Below are positions 33,070 through 41,377 of a DNA stretch of 60,381 nucleotides, one piece after another. The first letter of the stretch is position 1, and every line of letters begins with the position of its first letter. A program made the translations under genes and the position numbers. Source of the stretch: Gemmataceae bacterium (lineage in GTDB: Bacteria; Planctomycetota; Planctomycetia; Gemmatales; Gemmataceae); assembly GCA_009697105.1 (NCBI GenBank), contig SIAQ01000017.1:1-60381 (forward strand), given 5' to 3'. The notes under the pieces are model-generated. The model was given only the letters and a program-made list of their open reading frames with translations, did no database searches and was not told the DNA's origin.

Positions 33070-34632
33070 TCAGCCATTGTAAGAAGTCGTGTCCGCCCGT
33101 TCAAAGCCTTCGTGTTTTACGAGAGTTTCGACGGTCTGCACATGATATCGAACCGAGTAGGTCCAGAACACCGTCACCGCCAAAACGAAGAATATCGCGC
33201 AGAAGCAGAGGCTCGAGAACAAAGCACACAGATCGCCCGAAGGATAGATGAGCAAGCCGCTGGCTGAATTCCAGCCGGAAAAAACGCAAGCAACCATGAG
33301 AACCCACGACAGCGGAACGAGGACCAGCAGTCGCGTCAGAAAAAAAACCGACGCGCTGGCGACGCTGGCCAGCGCCGATCGGCTAATTACGGATGAATAA
33401 AGGCCAGAAATAGCGCAATGGTAAATGAGAAATCGCGCCATGGTCCAAGCGATGATCGGTAGAATCCCGCCGTGTGGTTGACTGCCTAACAGGATGACGA
33501 CGCCAGGAAACAGCGTGAGCCAAATCGCGTTGAGGCGAGCCGTGATGCCGTCCACACTCTGCACGACGAAATCCGACGCGGTGATTGGCGTGATACGAAG
33601 CAAATCCCAGGTGTGCGATTCCTTTTCGCCTGTAACCGTAGTACTTGCCCACACCAAGGCGGCAAACGGCAGGACGAATCCCGCGAGGCTGATCAAAGCC
33701 AACGCTAACGCCGACGTGCCGACGGCCCAGAAAAAAGCGCCAAAAACCAGTGCGAGTATCGGCTGCTGCAAATTCGCGGGAAGCCACAAAGACAATGCCG
33801 GTGATCCGAATCGAAATCGATGAACGTAGCGCCAATACACAGGCGAATCGGTCATCGGCTCGCGAAGTGGCGACTGGGAGCGGGAATCGATTGACGTGAT
33901 CGACGATTCTGAAAAATGGCTCAATCCGTATGCTGCGAGCCGACCGAATCCGGCCACACCCACAATGGTCCAGATCATGATTGCCAGCCAAAAGGTCTTG
34001 GTTTCGACGATTTCCAATTGAATCTGGCCATGCACCATCGTCAGCGCCACCGCGAGTAAAGTAAGCATGAGGCCGTTGTCCAGGTAGGCGCAAGCGATCG
34101 CCAATAACCGGCGACGCACGACGGAAGCGCATGCGATCGACCAAGCAGCCATGGGCAAGATAGCGACCGCGCTTGCGAGAACCGCAAACAACATTGTTGA
34201 GAGGGACTGGTTGTAATAGCCGTGCAGCCAAAAGAGCAACGGCACGATCGGCATCGTCAGCAGCAGCACCTTCAGCCAGGCCGCCAGGAGATGTGTGACC
34301 GCGATTTCCACCGAGCTCACGTTGGTCGTGAGCAACAGCTCCAGAGTCCGCTGGCGTTTCTCGCGCAGCAGAGGCCCGCATGCGAGCAACGGCGTCAACA
34401 CGCCAACGGCGCCGCAATGCACGGCCATCGCGATGTACCAAATCTGCTCAGCGTGAACGCGCGGAGCACGCACGAATTCCATCCGCCTGAGCGACTCCAC
34501 CATCCAGGCCGCCTCAAGGATGTGCCAAAGAAATAGGCACGCCACCACGCCGCCGTAGACATATCGCAACCGCCGAATCCATGCGGAATCGACAGCGCGA
34601 CGTAATTCCCAGAGGAGAATCGGCGACCCCAT
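33070..34632 (-). CDS. ABC-2-type multi-pass membrane protein
   Basis: A 520-aa integral membrane protein with about ten hydrophobic segments, for example YVYGGVVACLFLWHILEAAW near the start and FLTRLLVLVPLSWVLMVACVF near the end (given in part). PLLREKRQRTLELLLTTNVSSVEIA matches the ABC-2 permease pattern (REKxxGTLELL), which suggests the membrane part of an exporter. No ATPase gene is adjacent. The ATG at 34632 has AGGGA 8 nt upstream and begins MGSPILLWELRRA, a good permease start; the longer frame is not used. It ends 2 bp before rsmH. Confidence 0.72.
   Translation of the reverse strand: MGSPILLWELRRAVDSAWIRRLRYVYGGVVACLFLWHILEAAWMVESLRRMEFVRAPRVHAEQIWYIAMAVHCGAVGVLTPLLACGPLLREKRQRTLELLLTTNVSSVEIAVTHLLAAWLKVLLLTMPIVPLLFWLHGYYNQSLSTMLFAVLASAVAILPMAAWSIACASVVRRRLLAIACAYLDNGLMLTLLAVALTMVHGQIQLEIVETKTFWLAIMIWTIVGVAGFGRLAAYGLSHFSESSITSIDSRSQSPLREPMTDSPVYWRYVHRFRFGSPALSLWLPANLQQPILALVFGAFFWAVGTSALALALISLAGFVLPFAALVWASTTVTGEKESHTWDLLRITPITASDFVVQSVDGITARLNAIWLTLFPGVVILLGSQPHGGILPIIAWTMARFLIYHCAISGLYSSVISRSALASVASASVFFLTRLLVLVPLSWVLMVACVFSGWNSASGLLIYPSGDLCALFSSLCFCAIFFVLAVTVFWTYSVRYHVQTVETLVKHEGFERADTTSYNG
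33076..33104 (-). promoter_or_regulatory. sigma-70-type promoter for rsmH
   Basis: On the minus strand TTGAAC, a 17-bp spacer and TACAAT, ending 8 nt before the rsmH ATG. The message would have almost no leader. It lies inside the end of the upstream gene. Confidence 0.6.
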
Positions 34633-34875
34633 GTGACGGTCCCTTGGCATTTGATTAGGGAGGGAACCGTCGACGCCTGGAGAAGACAACACGAATTGTC
34701 GTGGTGTACGCTTGCCGTAAAGCGTTCGCGCGGGAACCTCCGAACACTTAGCCGCAAGCGGAATTCGTAGTTCGCCACCGGCGCGACTACTCCTGTCGCC
34801 TCAAGAAAGTTGTCGGTCGGCTTGGACATGATTGGAGTCCGTAGAGACGGGCGCGGTGCTCGAACCCGAAGGGCT

Positions 34876-35922
34876 TCACATCGTCCAACTGCGAGATTGC
34901 TCCATCTCTTCAGCAAGACATTGGATCGCCTCGCTGGCGTGCAGGGCGATATCGCTATTGTCGGAATCAACGAGGCGATCGAGGTCAGGCCAAAGAAGCG
35001 TCAGACATTCCCGTGCGATTAGGAGGGACGCTTCGATGACCTGTCTGGTATCGTCCGAGAACAGGGTTTGGCGGAACCAATGCAAAGAGCCGCGTTCACC
35101 CAACCGCGCCAGGGCGGCACGTGCGGTCTGGCTCACTTCGGGACAGGGATCACGCTTGTACTGCACCAGACACGCTCGGACGGCGGCACCGACGATCGGC
35201 TCCCACCAGCCCAGGCTACTAACAGCAGACATGCGAATCCGCGGATCCCAATCTTGGGCGGCGATTAGCAGAAATGGTTCGGTCTCGACCGACGGATGCC
35301 CACGCAGGCTAAGGAGTATCTCCACATAAGGAAACGCCGCCGGCACGGTGGACTGGCGCGGCACGTCGGCAACGGCGCGACGCTTGGCACGCTTCTCCAT
35401 CGCCACATTGGCGCGGGCACAATCACACAGCCACGGTCCGACCCGCGAATCACGCGACCAGCGTAGCACCTCGATCATCAGCCCACGCTGCTCCAGAACA
35501 TTCGGCAGCAGCGCCATTAGCTCACGGGCGGCATCGACACGCATGTCGTTAAGGGCTTGCAGCGAATCCGTCAACTCCTGCCCCGCCATGCTCGGCAGCA
35601 CGGGTAGGAGAATTTCGGATTGATTCTTGAGGAAGTCACGAATCTCTGGTTCCAGCGCAGCGATACGTGCGAGCTGCCAATTGATCGCTTCCTGCTCGGC
35701 AGGCTCATCGCGCAGGGCGAATCGAAAACTAGCCTCCCGGCGAAGCAATCGCAACGACTCGACCAATACACGGACGTGCAAAGGCGCCGGTCCCGTAGGA
35801 CGATGATCCCAAACCATCTCGACCAATTCGCCGACCTGCGATTCCAACACGAGATGCGGCTGGATTCCCGATCGAAATCCGTCGATTGCACGAAAGGCGA
35901 CATGTAGCGCGGATCGGCCCAT
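34876..35922 (-). CDS. HEAT-repeat-like protein
   Basis: A 348-aa helical protein. The C-terminal half shows repeated pairs of helices with the look of HEAT or PBS-lyase repeats: DWDPRIRMSAVSSLGWWEPI, PEVSQTARAALARLGERG and DSDNSDIALHASEAIQCLAEE. The N-terminal part (FRAIDGFRSGIQPHLVLESQ) is also helical. Such proteins are usually scaffolds for protein contacts. No signal peptide is seen. It is read in the same direction as the small membrane protein upstream and the permease downstream, so the three may form one unit. Confidence 0.6.
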   Translation of the reverse strand: MGRSALHVAFRAIDGFRSGIQPHLVLESQVGELVEMVWDHRPTGPAPLHVRVLVESLRLLRREASFRFALRDEPAEQEAINWQLARIAALEPEIRDFLKNQSEILLPVLPSMAGQELTDSLQALNDMRVDAARELMALLPNVLEQRGLMIEVLRWSRDSRVGPWLCDCARANVAMEKRAKRRAVADVPRQSTVPAAFPYVEILLSLRGHPSVETEPFLLIAAQDWDPRIRMSAVSSLGWWEPIVGAAVRACLVQYKRDPCPEVSQTARAALARLGERGSLHWFRQTLFSDDTRQVIEASLLIARECLTLLWPDLDRLVDSDNSDIALHASEAIQCLAEEMEQSRSWTM

Positions 35923-36021
35923 GGGAGTGTCTGGTTGTTTGAGGTAACCCGCAAAACCAAGATAGCAGATAGTTTCGATCGCGAAGAAATGCCTCAGCGG
36001 CGATTCACAAGCAACGGGAGC

Positions 36022-36459
36022 TCAACCTAACAAAAAAGGCAGACTCTCTTGCCGTTGAAGCATGCGAAGGTTGACAGCCAAGTCAACCCAGTACCAAGAC
36101 TGATCGAGTAGGTTGTTGGAGAGCCGGCGTTCCAGCTGACGTTCGAGGATTTGCCCGGCCGCGTCCGTGCCCAATTCGGCGAGAGCGCGGATCTGGAAGA
36201 AATACTGTACGCCAGGACGCAATGAGGGTTGCACACCACGTTCATCACCATTATCGAGTAACGCCCGGAAACGCCGTTTGGCCGATTCGACGGCGGCTTC
36301 ATTGAATTGACCGGTCTGGAATATCTCAATATATTGCCGCGACACCTCGGAGATCGCGTCGTTACCGTACCAATAACGCTGCCAACACCGCCCAAGCACG
36401 AAGCACGCGGCAAGCAGTAATGGCATCATTGTTGCCGTCAGGATGAGTGCTACCATCAT
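36022..36459 (-). CDS. hypothetical membrane-anchored protein with helical repeat
   Basis: A 145-aa product with an N-terminal hydrophobic segment (MMVALILTATMMPLLLAACF) and a cytoplasmic or periplasmic part of TPR/HEAT-like helices: SRQYIEIFQTGQFNEAAVES and GVQYFFQIRALAELGTDAAG. It stands about 100 bp before the HEAT-like gene on the same strand. No known family is recognised. The C-terminus is short, and the gene may be a partner of the HEAT-like protein. Confidence 0.55.
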   Translation of the reverse strand: MMVALILTATMMPLLLAACFVLGRCWQRYWYGNDAISEVSRQYIEIFQTGQFNEAAVESAKRRFRALLDNGDERGVQPSLRPGVQYFFQIRALAELGTDAAGQILERQLERRLSNNLLDQSWYWVDLAVNLRMLQRQESLPFLLG

Positions 36460-36571
36460 GGTATCGGACCACCGTTTCGGTCATACGCGAGTTCACCTAC
36501 AATGATGTCGCCAACAGACACGACATCCGCCACTGTTTTGTTCTACACCGAGCGGCCTGCATTTCCAATGG

Positions 36572-36650
36572 TCAGAGCCACGCACGAAGTAAGTGGTCTG
36601 AGTTCTCAGCAATTGTAATTCCCATCCACTTACTTCGTGCGTGGCTCTGA
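36572..36650. repeat. 25-bp perfect inverted repeat
   Basis: Arms 36572-36596 and 36626-36650, TCAGAGCCACGCACGAAG at the left, 29-nt spacer. A unique family in this window, between divergent genes. Confidence 0.92.
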
Positions 36651-36665
36651 GCGAACTGCGCGCAA

Positions 36666-36671
36666 TACAAT
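36666..36671 (+). promoter_or_regulatory. possible -10 box giving a leaderless message
   Basis: TACAAT ends 6 bp before the ATG of the ROK gene; no good -35 box is present. The spacing is the same as for the cimA leader and the larE gene. Confidence 0.35.
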
Positions 36672-36677
36672 CCCCGC

Positions 36678-37640
36678 ATGTACCTCGGCATCGAAATCGG
36701 CGGCACGAAATTGCAACTCGGCCTCGGCGACGGAGCAGGCTCGCTCCATGCGCTTTGGCGTGGAACCGTCGTGCCAGGTGACGGCGCGGACGGCATTCGC
36801 CGGCAGATCGAGCACGCAATCCCCGAACTGCTCGCCAATGCCAATCGAGCTCGTGGCGAGATTCGCGGCGTCGGCATCGGGTTCGGTGGGCCTGTCGATG
36901 ACGCCACGCGCTCTGTCATCAAATCGCACCAAATCCAGGGCTGGGACGGCTTCCCGCTCGCCGACTGGATTGGCGAGATCACCGGTGTGCCCGCAGTGAT
37001 CGGCAACGACGCCGATGTCGCCGGGCTTGCCGAGGCACTCTTCGGTGCGGGCAGGGGACTCTCGCCGATCTTCTACATCACGATCGGTTCCGGCATCGGC
37101 GGCGGGCTAATCGTTGACGGCGAAATCTATCGAGGCATCGGGAGAGGTGCCGCCGAGATCGGGCATTTGCTCGTCAAAACCTACTTTGTCCATGACACAG
37201 CCAACTCTTTTGAAACTGCGCCCGTCACCCTCGAACAACTCGCGTCCGGATGGGGCATCGCCGAGTCGGCTCGCACGGCGCTGGCCAATGACACCACGAT
37301 CAAGTCGCTGGTCCGATCCGATTCGCCGTTCACGACCAAGCTGATTGTTGACGCCGCCGAGCAAGGCGATGCTTTCTCACAGTCAATTCTGAAGGACGCG
37401 TTCGACCATCTCGCCGATGCCTTGGTTCACGTCATCACGCTGCTCTGTCCGCAGCGGATCGTCATCGGCGGCGGTGTATCGCTGATCGGCGAACGCCTGC
37501 TGTTCAAGCCACTCCGTCGCATCGTCGCCGAGCGAGTGTTCAAACCGTTCGCCAATTGCTACGACATCGTTCCCGCAGCACTCGGCGAGGAAGTCGTCCT
37601 GCATGGGGCGCTGGCCTTGGCACGCCAGCGGTTGGTATGA
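36678..37640 (+). CDS. ROK-family sugar kinase or regulator
   Basis: A 320-aa ROK protein. MYLGIEIGGTKLQLGLGD holds the phosphate-1 loop, GVGIGFGGPVD and VIGNDADVAGLAEALFG are the sugar and catalytic Asp segments, YITIGSGIGGGLIVDG is the phosphate-2 region, and IVIGGGVSLIGE is the adenosine motif. There is no HTH, so it is a kinase, probably glucokinase-like. The usual ROK zinc motif CxCGxxGCxE is absent: after AAEIGHLLVKTYF the sequence passes to TANSFETAPVTLEQLASG. This could be a non-zinc variant or reflect another substrate. Confidence 0.85.
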   Translation: MYLGIEIGGTKLQLGLGDGAGSLHALWRGTVVPGDGADGIRRQIEHAIPELLANANRARGEIRGVGIGFGGPVDDATRSVIKSHQIQGWDGFPLADWIGEITGVPAVIGNDADVAGLAEALFGAGRGLSPIFYITIGSGIGGGLIVDGEIYRGIGRGAAEIGHLLVKTYFVHDTANSFETAPVTLEQLASGWGIAESARTALANDTTIKSLVRSDSPFTTKLIVDAAEQGDAFSQSILKDAFDHLADALVHVITLLCPQRIVIGGGVSLIGERLLFKPLRRIVAERVFKPFANCYDIVPAALGEEVVLHGALALARQRLV

Positions 37641-37676
37641 TAGAATGTTGCATAGCCCGAACTCGACGAGGTTTCC

Positions 37677-38282
37677 ATGATTGTCGCTATTGCACCTCAA
37701 AAACTCATGATGAATGTTGACGAATTTTTTGATTTCGTCAACGCTCCCGAAAACCGAAACCTGAGTTTCGAACTCGTGCGCGGGGAGGTTATCGAAGTGT
37801 CACGTCCAACTCGCATTCATGGCCGCCTCTGTGCAAGAACCGCGTTTAAGCTTGAACTCTACGCTGAGAAACGGAAAAAGGGCTACGTTGTCTCCAACGA
37901 TTCCGGTGTTGTACTCGAACATGATCCGGGCACAGTGCGTGGCCCCGACGTGGGGTGGTACGAAGATGCGGAGAATTTTGAAGACCTGCCGAGAAAATGG
38001 GGCGACGTGCCGCCTCGCGTCGCCGTTGAGGTTCTTTCGCCGAACGACACGGCACGGTACATCACCATCAAAACCACCGACTACCTGGACAACGGCGTGG
38101 ACCTCGTCTGGGTGATCGATCCCGAATCACGCACGATCACCGTCTACAGCAAAACGGGCGTCAAAAAGCTCACCGAAAAAAACACGCTCACCGGCGGCGA
38201 CGTGCTGCCCGGCTTCCGCTGCAAAGTCGCCGACCTGTTCGTGCTGCCGCAAGCGGCGAAGAAGCCACGCAAGAAAGCATAA
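37677..38282 (+). CDS. Uma2-family (DUF820) putative endonuclease
   Basis: A 201-aa Uma2 protein. NLSFELVRGEVIEVSRPT and HGRLCARTAFKLELYAE form the N-terminal part. GPDVGWYEDA and PPRVAVEVLSPNDTARYI carry the acidic residues of a PD-(D/E)xK fold, with Lys in the region IKTTDYLDNG. The C-terminal tail PQAAKKPRKKA is basic. The family is numerous in cyanobacteria and planctomycetes, and its function in the cell is unknown; nuclease activity is inferred from the fold. It follows the ROK gene by 36 bp. Confidence 0.85.
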   Translation: MIVAIAPQKLMMNVDEFFDFVNAPENRNLSFELVRGEVIEVSRPTRIHGRLCARTAFKLELYAEKRKKGYVVSNDSGVVLEHDPGTVRGPDVGWYEDAENFEDLPRKWGDVPPRVAVEVLSPNDTARYITIKTTDYLDNGVDLVWVIDPESRTITVYSKTGVKKLTEKNTLTGGDVLPGFRCKVADLFVLPQAAKKPRKKA

Positions 38283-38298
38283 CGTCACAGCTAACCGT

Positions 38299-38853
38299 TC
38301 AATCCTCCGACGTCAACATCTCGACCGCCTCGCGCAGACCCTTGTGGCTCTCGAAGAACCGCTGCGACAGACTATCGAGCAGCGTCAATAGCTTCAGCAG
38401 ATCATCGACGCGCTGAAACCGCGTGCGGGCCGGCTCCTTCATCGCTTGGCCGCCGATCGCTTCCGGCGTTAGTTCATCGCGGCAGCGGCGCAGCGTCGTC
38501 AGGATCGGGTCAATCTCGCGGCGTTTGCGCTGATTGGCCACGAGCGTGAACATCTCCCACACGTCCGCGAGCGATTCGTAATATTCCTTACGATCCGCTT
38601 TCTTATGCACACGCCGAACGAGGCCCCATTCGACGAGCTTCGACAGATTCATGCTGACGTTGCCTCGCGAAATGGCCAGGCGAGCCATGATGTCGTCCAT
38701 CGACAGCGCGGACCCAGAGATGTAGAGAAGCCCGTGGATGCGTGCCATGGTCGGGCTAATGCCCCAGAGCGTGCCCATGTTGTTCCACAGTTCGACGAAT
38801 TGATCCTCGACGCTCTCGAGGAGTTTTGGCAGGTCGGCGGCGCGAGTTTTCAT
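38299..38853 (-). CDS. GbsR/MarR-family transcriptional regulator
   Basis: A 184-aa regulator. A winged HTH is seen in LSMDDIMARLAISRGNVSMN and then LSKLVEWGLVRRVHKKADRK. The N-terminal dimer part contains QFVELWNNMGTLWG, typical of the GbsR group, which senses osmolytes such as choline or betaine in Bacillus; the signal here is unknown. AAGGA lies about 9 nt before the ATG at 38853. The inverted repeat CTTTCA-N8-TGAAAG just upstream may be its own operator. It ends 16 bp after the Uma2 stop, convergent. Confidence 0.85.
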   Translation of the reverse strand: MKTRAADLPKLLESVEDQFVELWNNMGTLWGISPTMARIHGLLYISGSALSMDDIMARLAISRGNVSMNLSKLVEWGLVRRVHKKADRKEYYESLADVWEMFTLVANQRKRREIDPILTTLRRCRDELTPEAIGGQAMKEPARTRFQRVDDLLKLLTLLDSLSQRFFESHKGLREAVEMLTSED

Positions 38854-38864
38854 AGTTTTTATTC

Positions 38865-38888
38865 CTTTCAGGAACAATTGAAAGTATA
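38865..38888 (-). promoter_or_regulatory. putative operator and -10 box of the GbsR/MarR gene
   Basis: CTTTCA (38865-38870) and TGAAAG (38879-38884) form an inverted repeat overlapping the expected start site. TATACT, read on the minus strand (38883-38888), would be the -10 box. No clear -35 box. Confidence 0.4.
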
Positions 38889-38989
38889 TGGGGCTGACTT
38901 ATTTTGACGAGCGGACGTAAGCCCGCTCATTCTACGTCGGGGAAGAATCCGCTGGCTTGCGCCAACCGCCTGCCAAAACACCGTGAACC

Positions 38990-39019
38990 TTGACGATGCC
39001 GTGAAAAGACAGATATTAT
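38990..39019 (+). promoter_or_regulatory. sigma-70-type promoter for purA
   Basis: TTGACG, 18-bp spacer, TATTAT. The expected start near 39026 gives a leader of about 33 nt with GAGGT just before the ATG. Confidence 0.6.
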
Positions 39020-39058
39020 TAAAGGTTCCACAAACGTTCTCCCGCGTACGAGGTTTGA

Positions 39059-40351
39059 ATGGATTGCACCTGCGTTGTCGGCCTACAATGGGGCGACGAA
39101 GCCAAGGGTAAGATCGTCGATCTGCTCACTGCCGACCACCATATAGTGGTCCGCTATAACGGCGGCGCCAATGCCGGGCACACCATCGTCAAGAACGGCA
39201 AGACGTACAAGCTCTCGCTATTGCCGACCGGCATCCTCAGCAGCCATATGCAGGCGGTGATAGGCAACGGCGTCGTGGTTAATCCCGTGCGTTTTCTCGA
39301 AGAAGTCACGAACCTGCGAGCGGCCGACATCGCCGTCAGCGGCGAGAACCTTGTGCTCTCGAGCCATGCCCATCTCATCTTCCCGTATCACGTCGAGGAA
39401 GAACGCCTCGCCGAATTCGGGTCGCCGCAAGCCATCGGCACGACGGGTCGTGGCATCGGGCCGTGCTATCAGGACAAACTGTCGCGCACCAACGGCATTC
39501 GCGTCGGCGAATTGCTCTACCCGGACCACCTGCGTGATCGGCTCCGCTACATCGTGCCTCGCAAGAACACGCTGCTGCGAGCGCTTTCACCAGAAGCGGA
39601 GACGTTCGATGCCGACGCCTTGTGCGCCGAATACCTCGGTTATGCCGAACAGATGAAGCCGCACATCGCCGACACGTTCCAATTGCTTCATAAGGCGTTG
39701 AAGTCAGGCAAACGCCTGTTGTTCGAAGCCGCTCAGGGCAGCTTGCTCGACATCGATCACGGCACGTTTCCCTACGTCACGAGTTCCAGTAGCTCGACGA
39801 CCGGTATTTGGAGCGGATCCGGCGTACCGGCGAAAAACCTCACGCGCATCATCGGCATCATCAAGGCGTACACGTCGCGCGTCGGTCGTGGGCCGTTTCC
39901 GACGGAACTCGACGACGGCCCGACCGGCCTCGGCGAGACGATCCGCCGTATCGGCCGCGAGTATGGCACGGTCACTGGGCGTCCTCGCCGTTGCGGGTGG
40001 CTCGACCTCGTCGCCGTGCGCTACTCGGCGACACTCGCCGGAGCGGACGAAGTGACCGTGATGCTACTGGACGTGCTGAGCGCGTTGGACGAGTTAAAAA
40101 TCTGCACGGCATACGAACTTGATGGCCAACGCATCGACTACTTCCCGGGCGATGCTTTCCTGCTCGAACGCTGCAAGCCGGTGTATGAAACATTGCCGGG
40201 TTGGCGATGCGACATCTCCAGCGTTCGCAAGCCGTCCGACCTACCTGCGGCAGCACGTCGCTATGTCGAGCGAATTGCCGAACTGGTACAATTGCCGGTG
40301 AGCATCGTGTCCGTGGGCCCCGATCGCGAACAAACGATAATGATGAAATAA
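39059..40351 (+). CDS. purA: adenylosuccinate synthetase
   Basis: A 430-aa enzyme that joins IMP and aspartate with GTP in AMP synthesis. CVVGLQWGDEAKGKIVDLL is the phosphate loop, with Ala where most enzymes have Gly (GDEGKGK). NGGANAGHTIV, GTTGRGIGPCYQDK and FEAAQGSLLDIDHGTFPYVT are the substrate-binding signatures. The length is normal. It heads a co-directional run, purA-uppS-cdsA-phoH-HD phosphodiesterase, separated by palindromes at three of the four joins. Confidence 0.96.
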   Translation: MDCTCVVGLQWGDEAKGKIVDLLTADHHIVVRYNGGANAGHTIVKNGKTYKLSLLPTGILSSHMQAVIGNGVVVNPVRFLEEVTNLRAADIAVSGENLVLSSHAHLIFPYHVEEERLAEFGSPQAIGTTGRGIGPCYQDKLSRTNGIRVGELLYPDHLRDRLRYIVPRKNTLLRALSPEAETFDADALCAEYLGYAEQMKPHIADTFQLLHKALKSGKRLLFEAAQGSLLDIDHGTFPYVTSSSSSTTGIWSGSGVPAKNLTRIIGIIKAYTSRVGRGPFPTELDDGPTGLGETIRRIGREYGTVTGRPRRCGWLDLVAVRYSATLAGADEVTVMLLDVLSALDELKICTAYELDGQRIDYFPGDAFLLERCKPVYETLPGWRCDISSVRKPSDLPAAARRYVERIAELVQLPVSIVSVGPDREQTIMMK

Positions 40352-40354
40352 TCT

Positions 40355-40440
40355 CAAGCCCGCAGGCGAGCGCAGCGAGCCTGCAGGGTGACATGAGCAC
40401 AAGCTACCCCGCAGGCTCGCTGCGCTCGCCTGCGGGCTTG
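40355..40440. repeat. 30-bp perfect inverted repeat
   Basis: Arms 40355-40384 and 40411-40440, starting CAAGCCCGCAGGCGAGCG. Between purA and uppS; the right arm ends 10 bp before the uppS start codon. Related to the repeat at 8254. Confidence 0.92.
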
Positions 40441-40450
40441 GTGACATGAA

Positions 40451-41209
40451 TTGACCTTTTCACCAGACACCTTGAACCGCCTCGCCGCCGCCGGGCTTGA
40501 TCCCGTCAAGCTGCCGAGGCATATCGCCATTATCATGGACGGCAACGGGCGCTGGGCCCAGGAACGCGGCAAAGAACGCATCCAGGGCCATCTGCAAGGC
40601 GTCGTCAGCGTTCGCCGAACCATCGAGGAATGCGGCCGCCTCGGCATCGGTCAGCTCACACTCTACTGCTTCAGCACCGAGAATTGGAAACGTCCGCAGC
40701 CCGAAATCGATTTCCTGATGGCGCTCCTGAACGAGTACCTCATTAAGGAACGCCCCGAGATCATGCGCCAGGACATTCGTTTCAGCGTGATCGGTCGCCG
40801 CGAAGGCCTGGCGGATTTTGTGTTAGCCGAGATCGACGAGAGCCTCCGCGTGAGTGCGAACAATCAGGGCATGACGCTCTGCTTAGCGATCAATTACAGC
40901 GGGCGCACGGAAATTGTGGATGCCGTGCGAACCTTGGCCGAGCGTGCCCGTGTCGGTACTCTGCAGCCCAGCGACATCGACGAAGCGACGATCGCCGACG
41001 CCCTCTACACGGCGGCGATGCCGGAACCGGACCTGTTGATCCGCACCGCGGGCGAAATGCGTATCAGTAACTACCTGCTTTGGCAGATTGCATATGCCGA
41101 GCTTTGGGTGACCGAAAAATGCTGGCCCGATTTCGACGAAGCGGCGCTGTACCAAGCCTTGCACGACTACGCCCGGCGAGAACGGCGCTTTGGCGGATTG
41201 AACATATGA
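40451..41209 (+). CDS. uppS: isoprenyl (undecaprenyl) diphosphate synthase
   Basis: A 252-aa cis-prenyltransferase that makes the lipid carrier for cell envelope sugars. HIAIIMDGNGRWAQERG holds the catalytic Asp and structural motif, LTLYCFSTENWKRP follows, and DLLIRTAGEMRISNYLLWQ is the C-terminal signature. The only suitable start is a TTG at 40451, right after the long palindrome; the next Met is inside the active site. There is no strong ribosome-binding site, so translation may depend on the upstream purA message. Confidence 0.94.
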   Translation: MTFSPDTLNRLAAAGLDPVKLPRHIAIIMDGNGRWAQERGKERIQGHLQGVVSVRRTIEECGRLGIGQLTLYCFSTENWKRPQPEIDFLMALLNEYLIKERPEIMRQDIRFSVIGRREGLADFVLAEIDESLRVSANNQGMTLCLAINYSGRTEIVDAVRTLAERARVGTLQPSDIDEATIADALYTAAMPEPDLLIRTAGEMRISNYLLWQIAYAELWVTEKCWPDFDEAALYQALHDYARRERRFGGLNI

Positions 41210-41257
41210 TAAACTTCGCACCGTAGAAATTGTCGCTTTTCCGAATCGATCATGACA

Positions 41258-41343
41258 TTTCCGAGCCGCGACCGTCAGGGAGCGACCGACAGGATGCCGT
41301 GCGGTTTATGTCGGCCGCTCCCTGACGGTCGCGGCTCGGAAAA
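41258..41343. repeat. 34-bp inverted repeat, one or two mismatches
   Basis: Arms start TTTCCGAGCCGCGACCGT. Between uppS and cdsA. The same family is at 43284-43368. Confidence 0.9.
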
Positions 41344-41377
41344 TCGTCAAATTCACCCTTGGGCTTCATGGTCACCT

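Noticed and set aside
34395-34970. Minus-strand frame starting MSKPTDNFLEATG
   Set aside because: The start looks plausible, but the frame soon runs through a repeat arm and into the permease gene in another frame. Not supported as a gene.
41252-41377. 42-residue N-terminal extension of CdsA
   Set aside because: It is a translation of the palindromic repeat; the natural start is the ATG at 41378.
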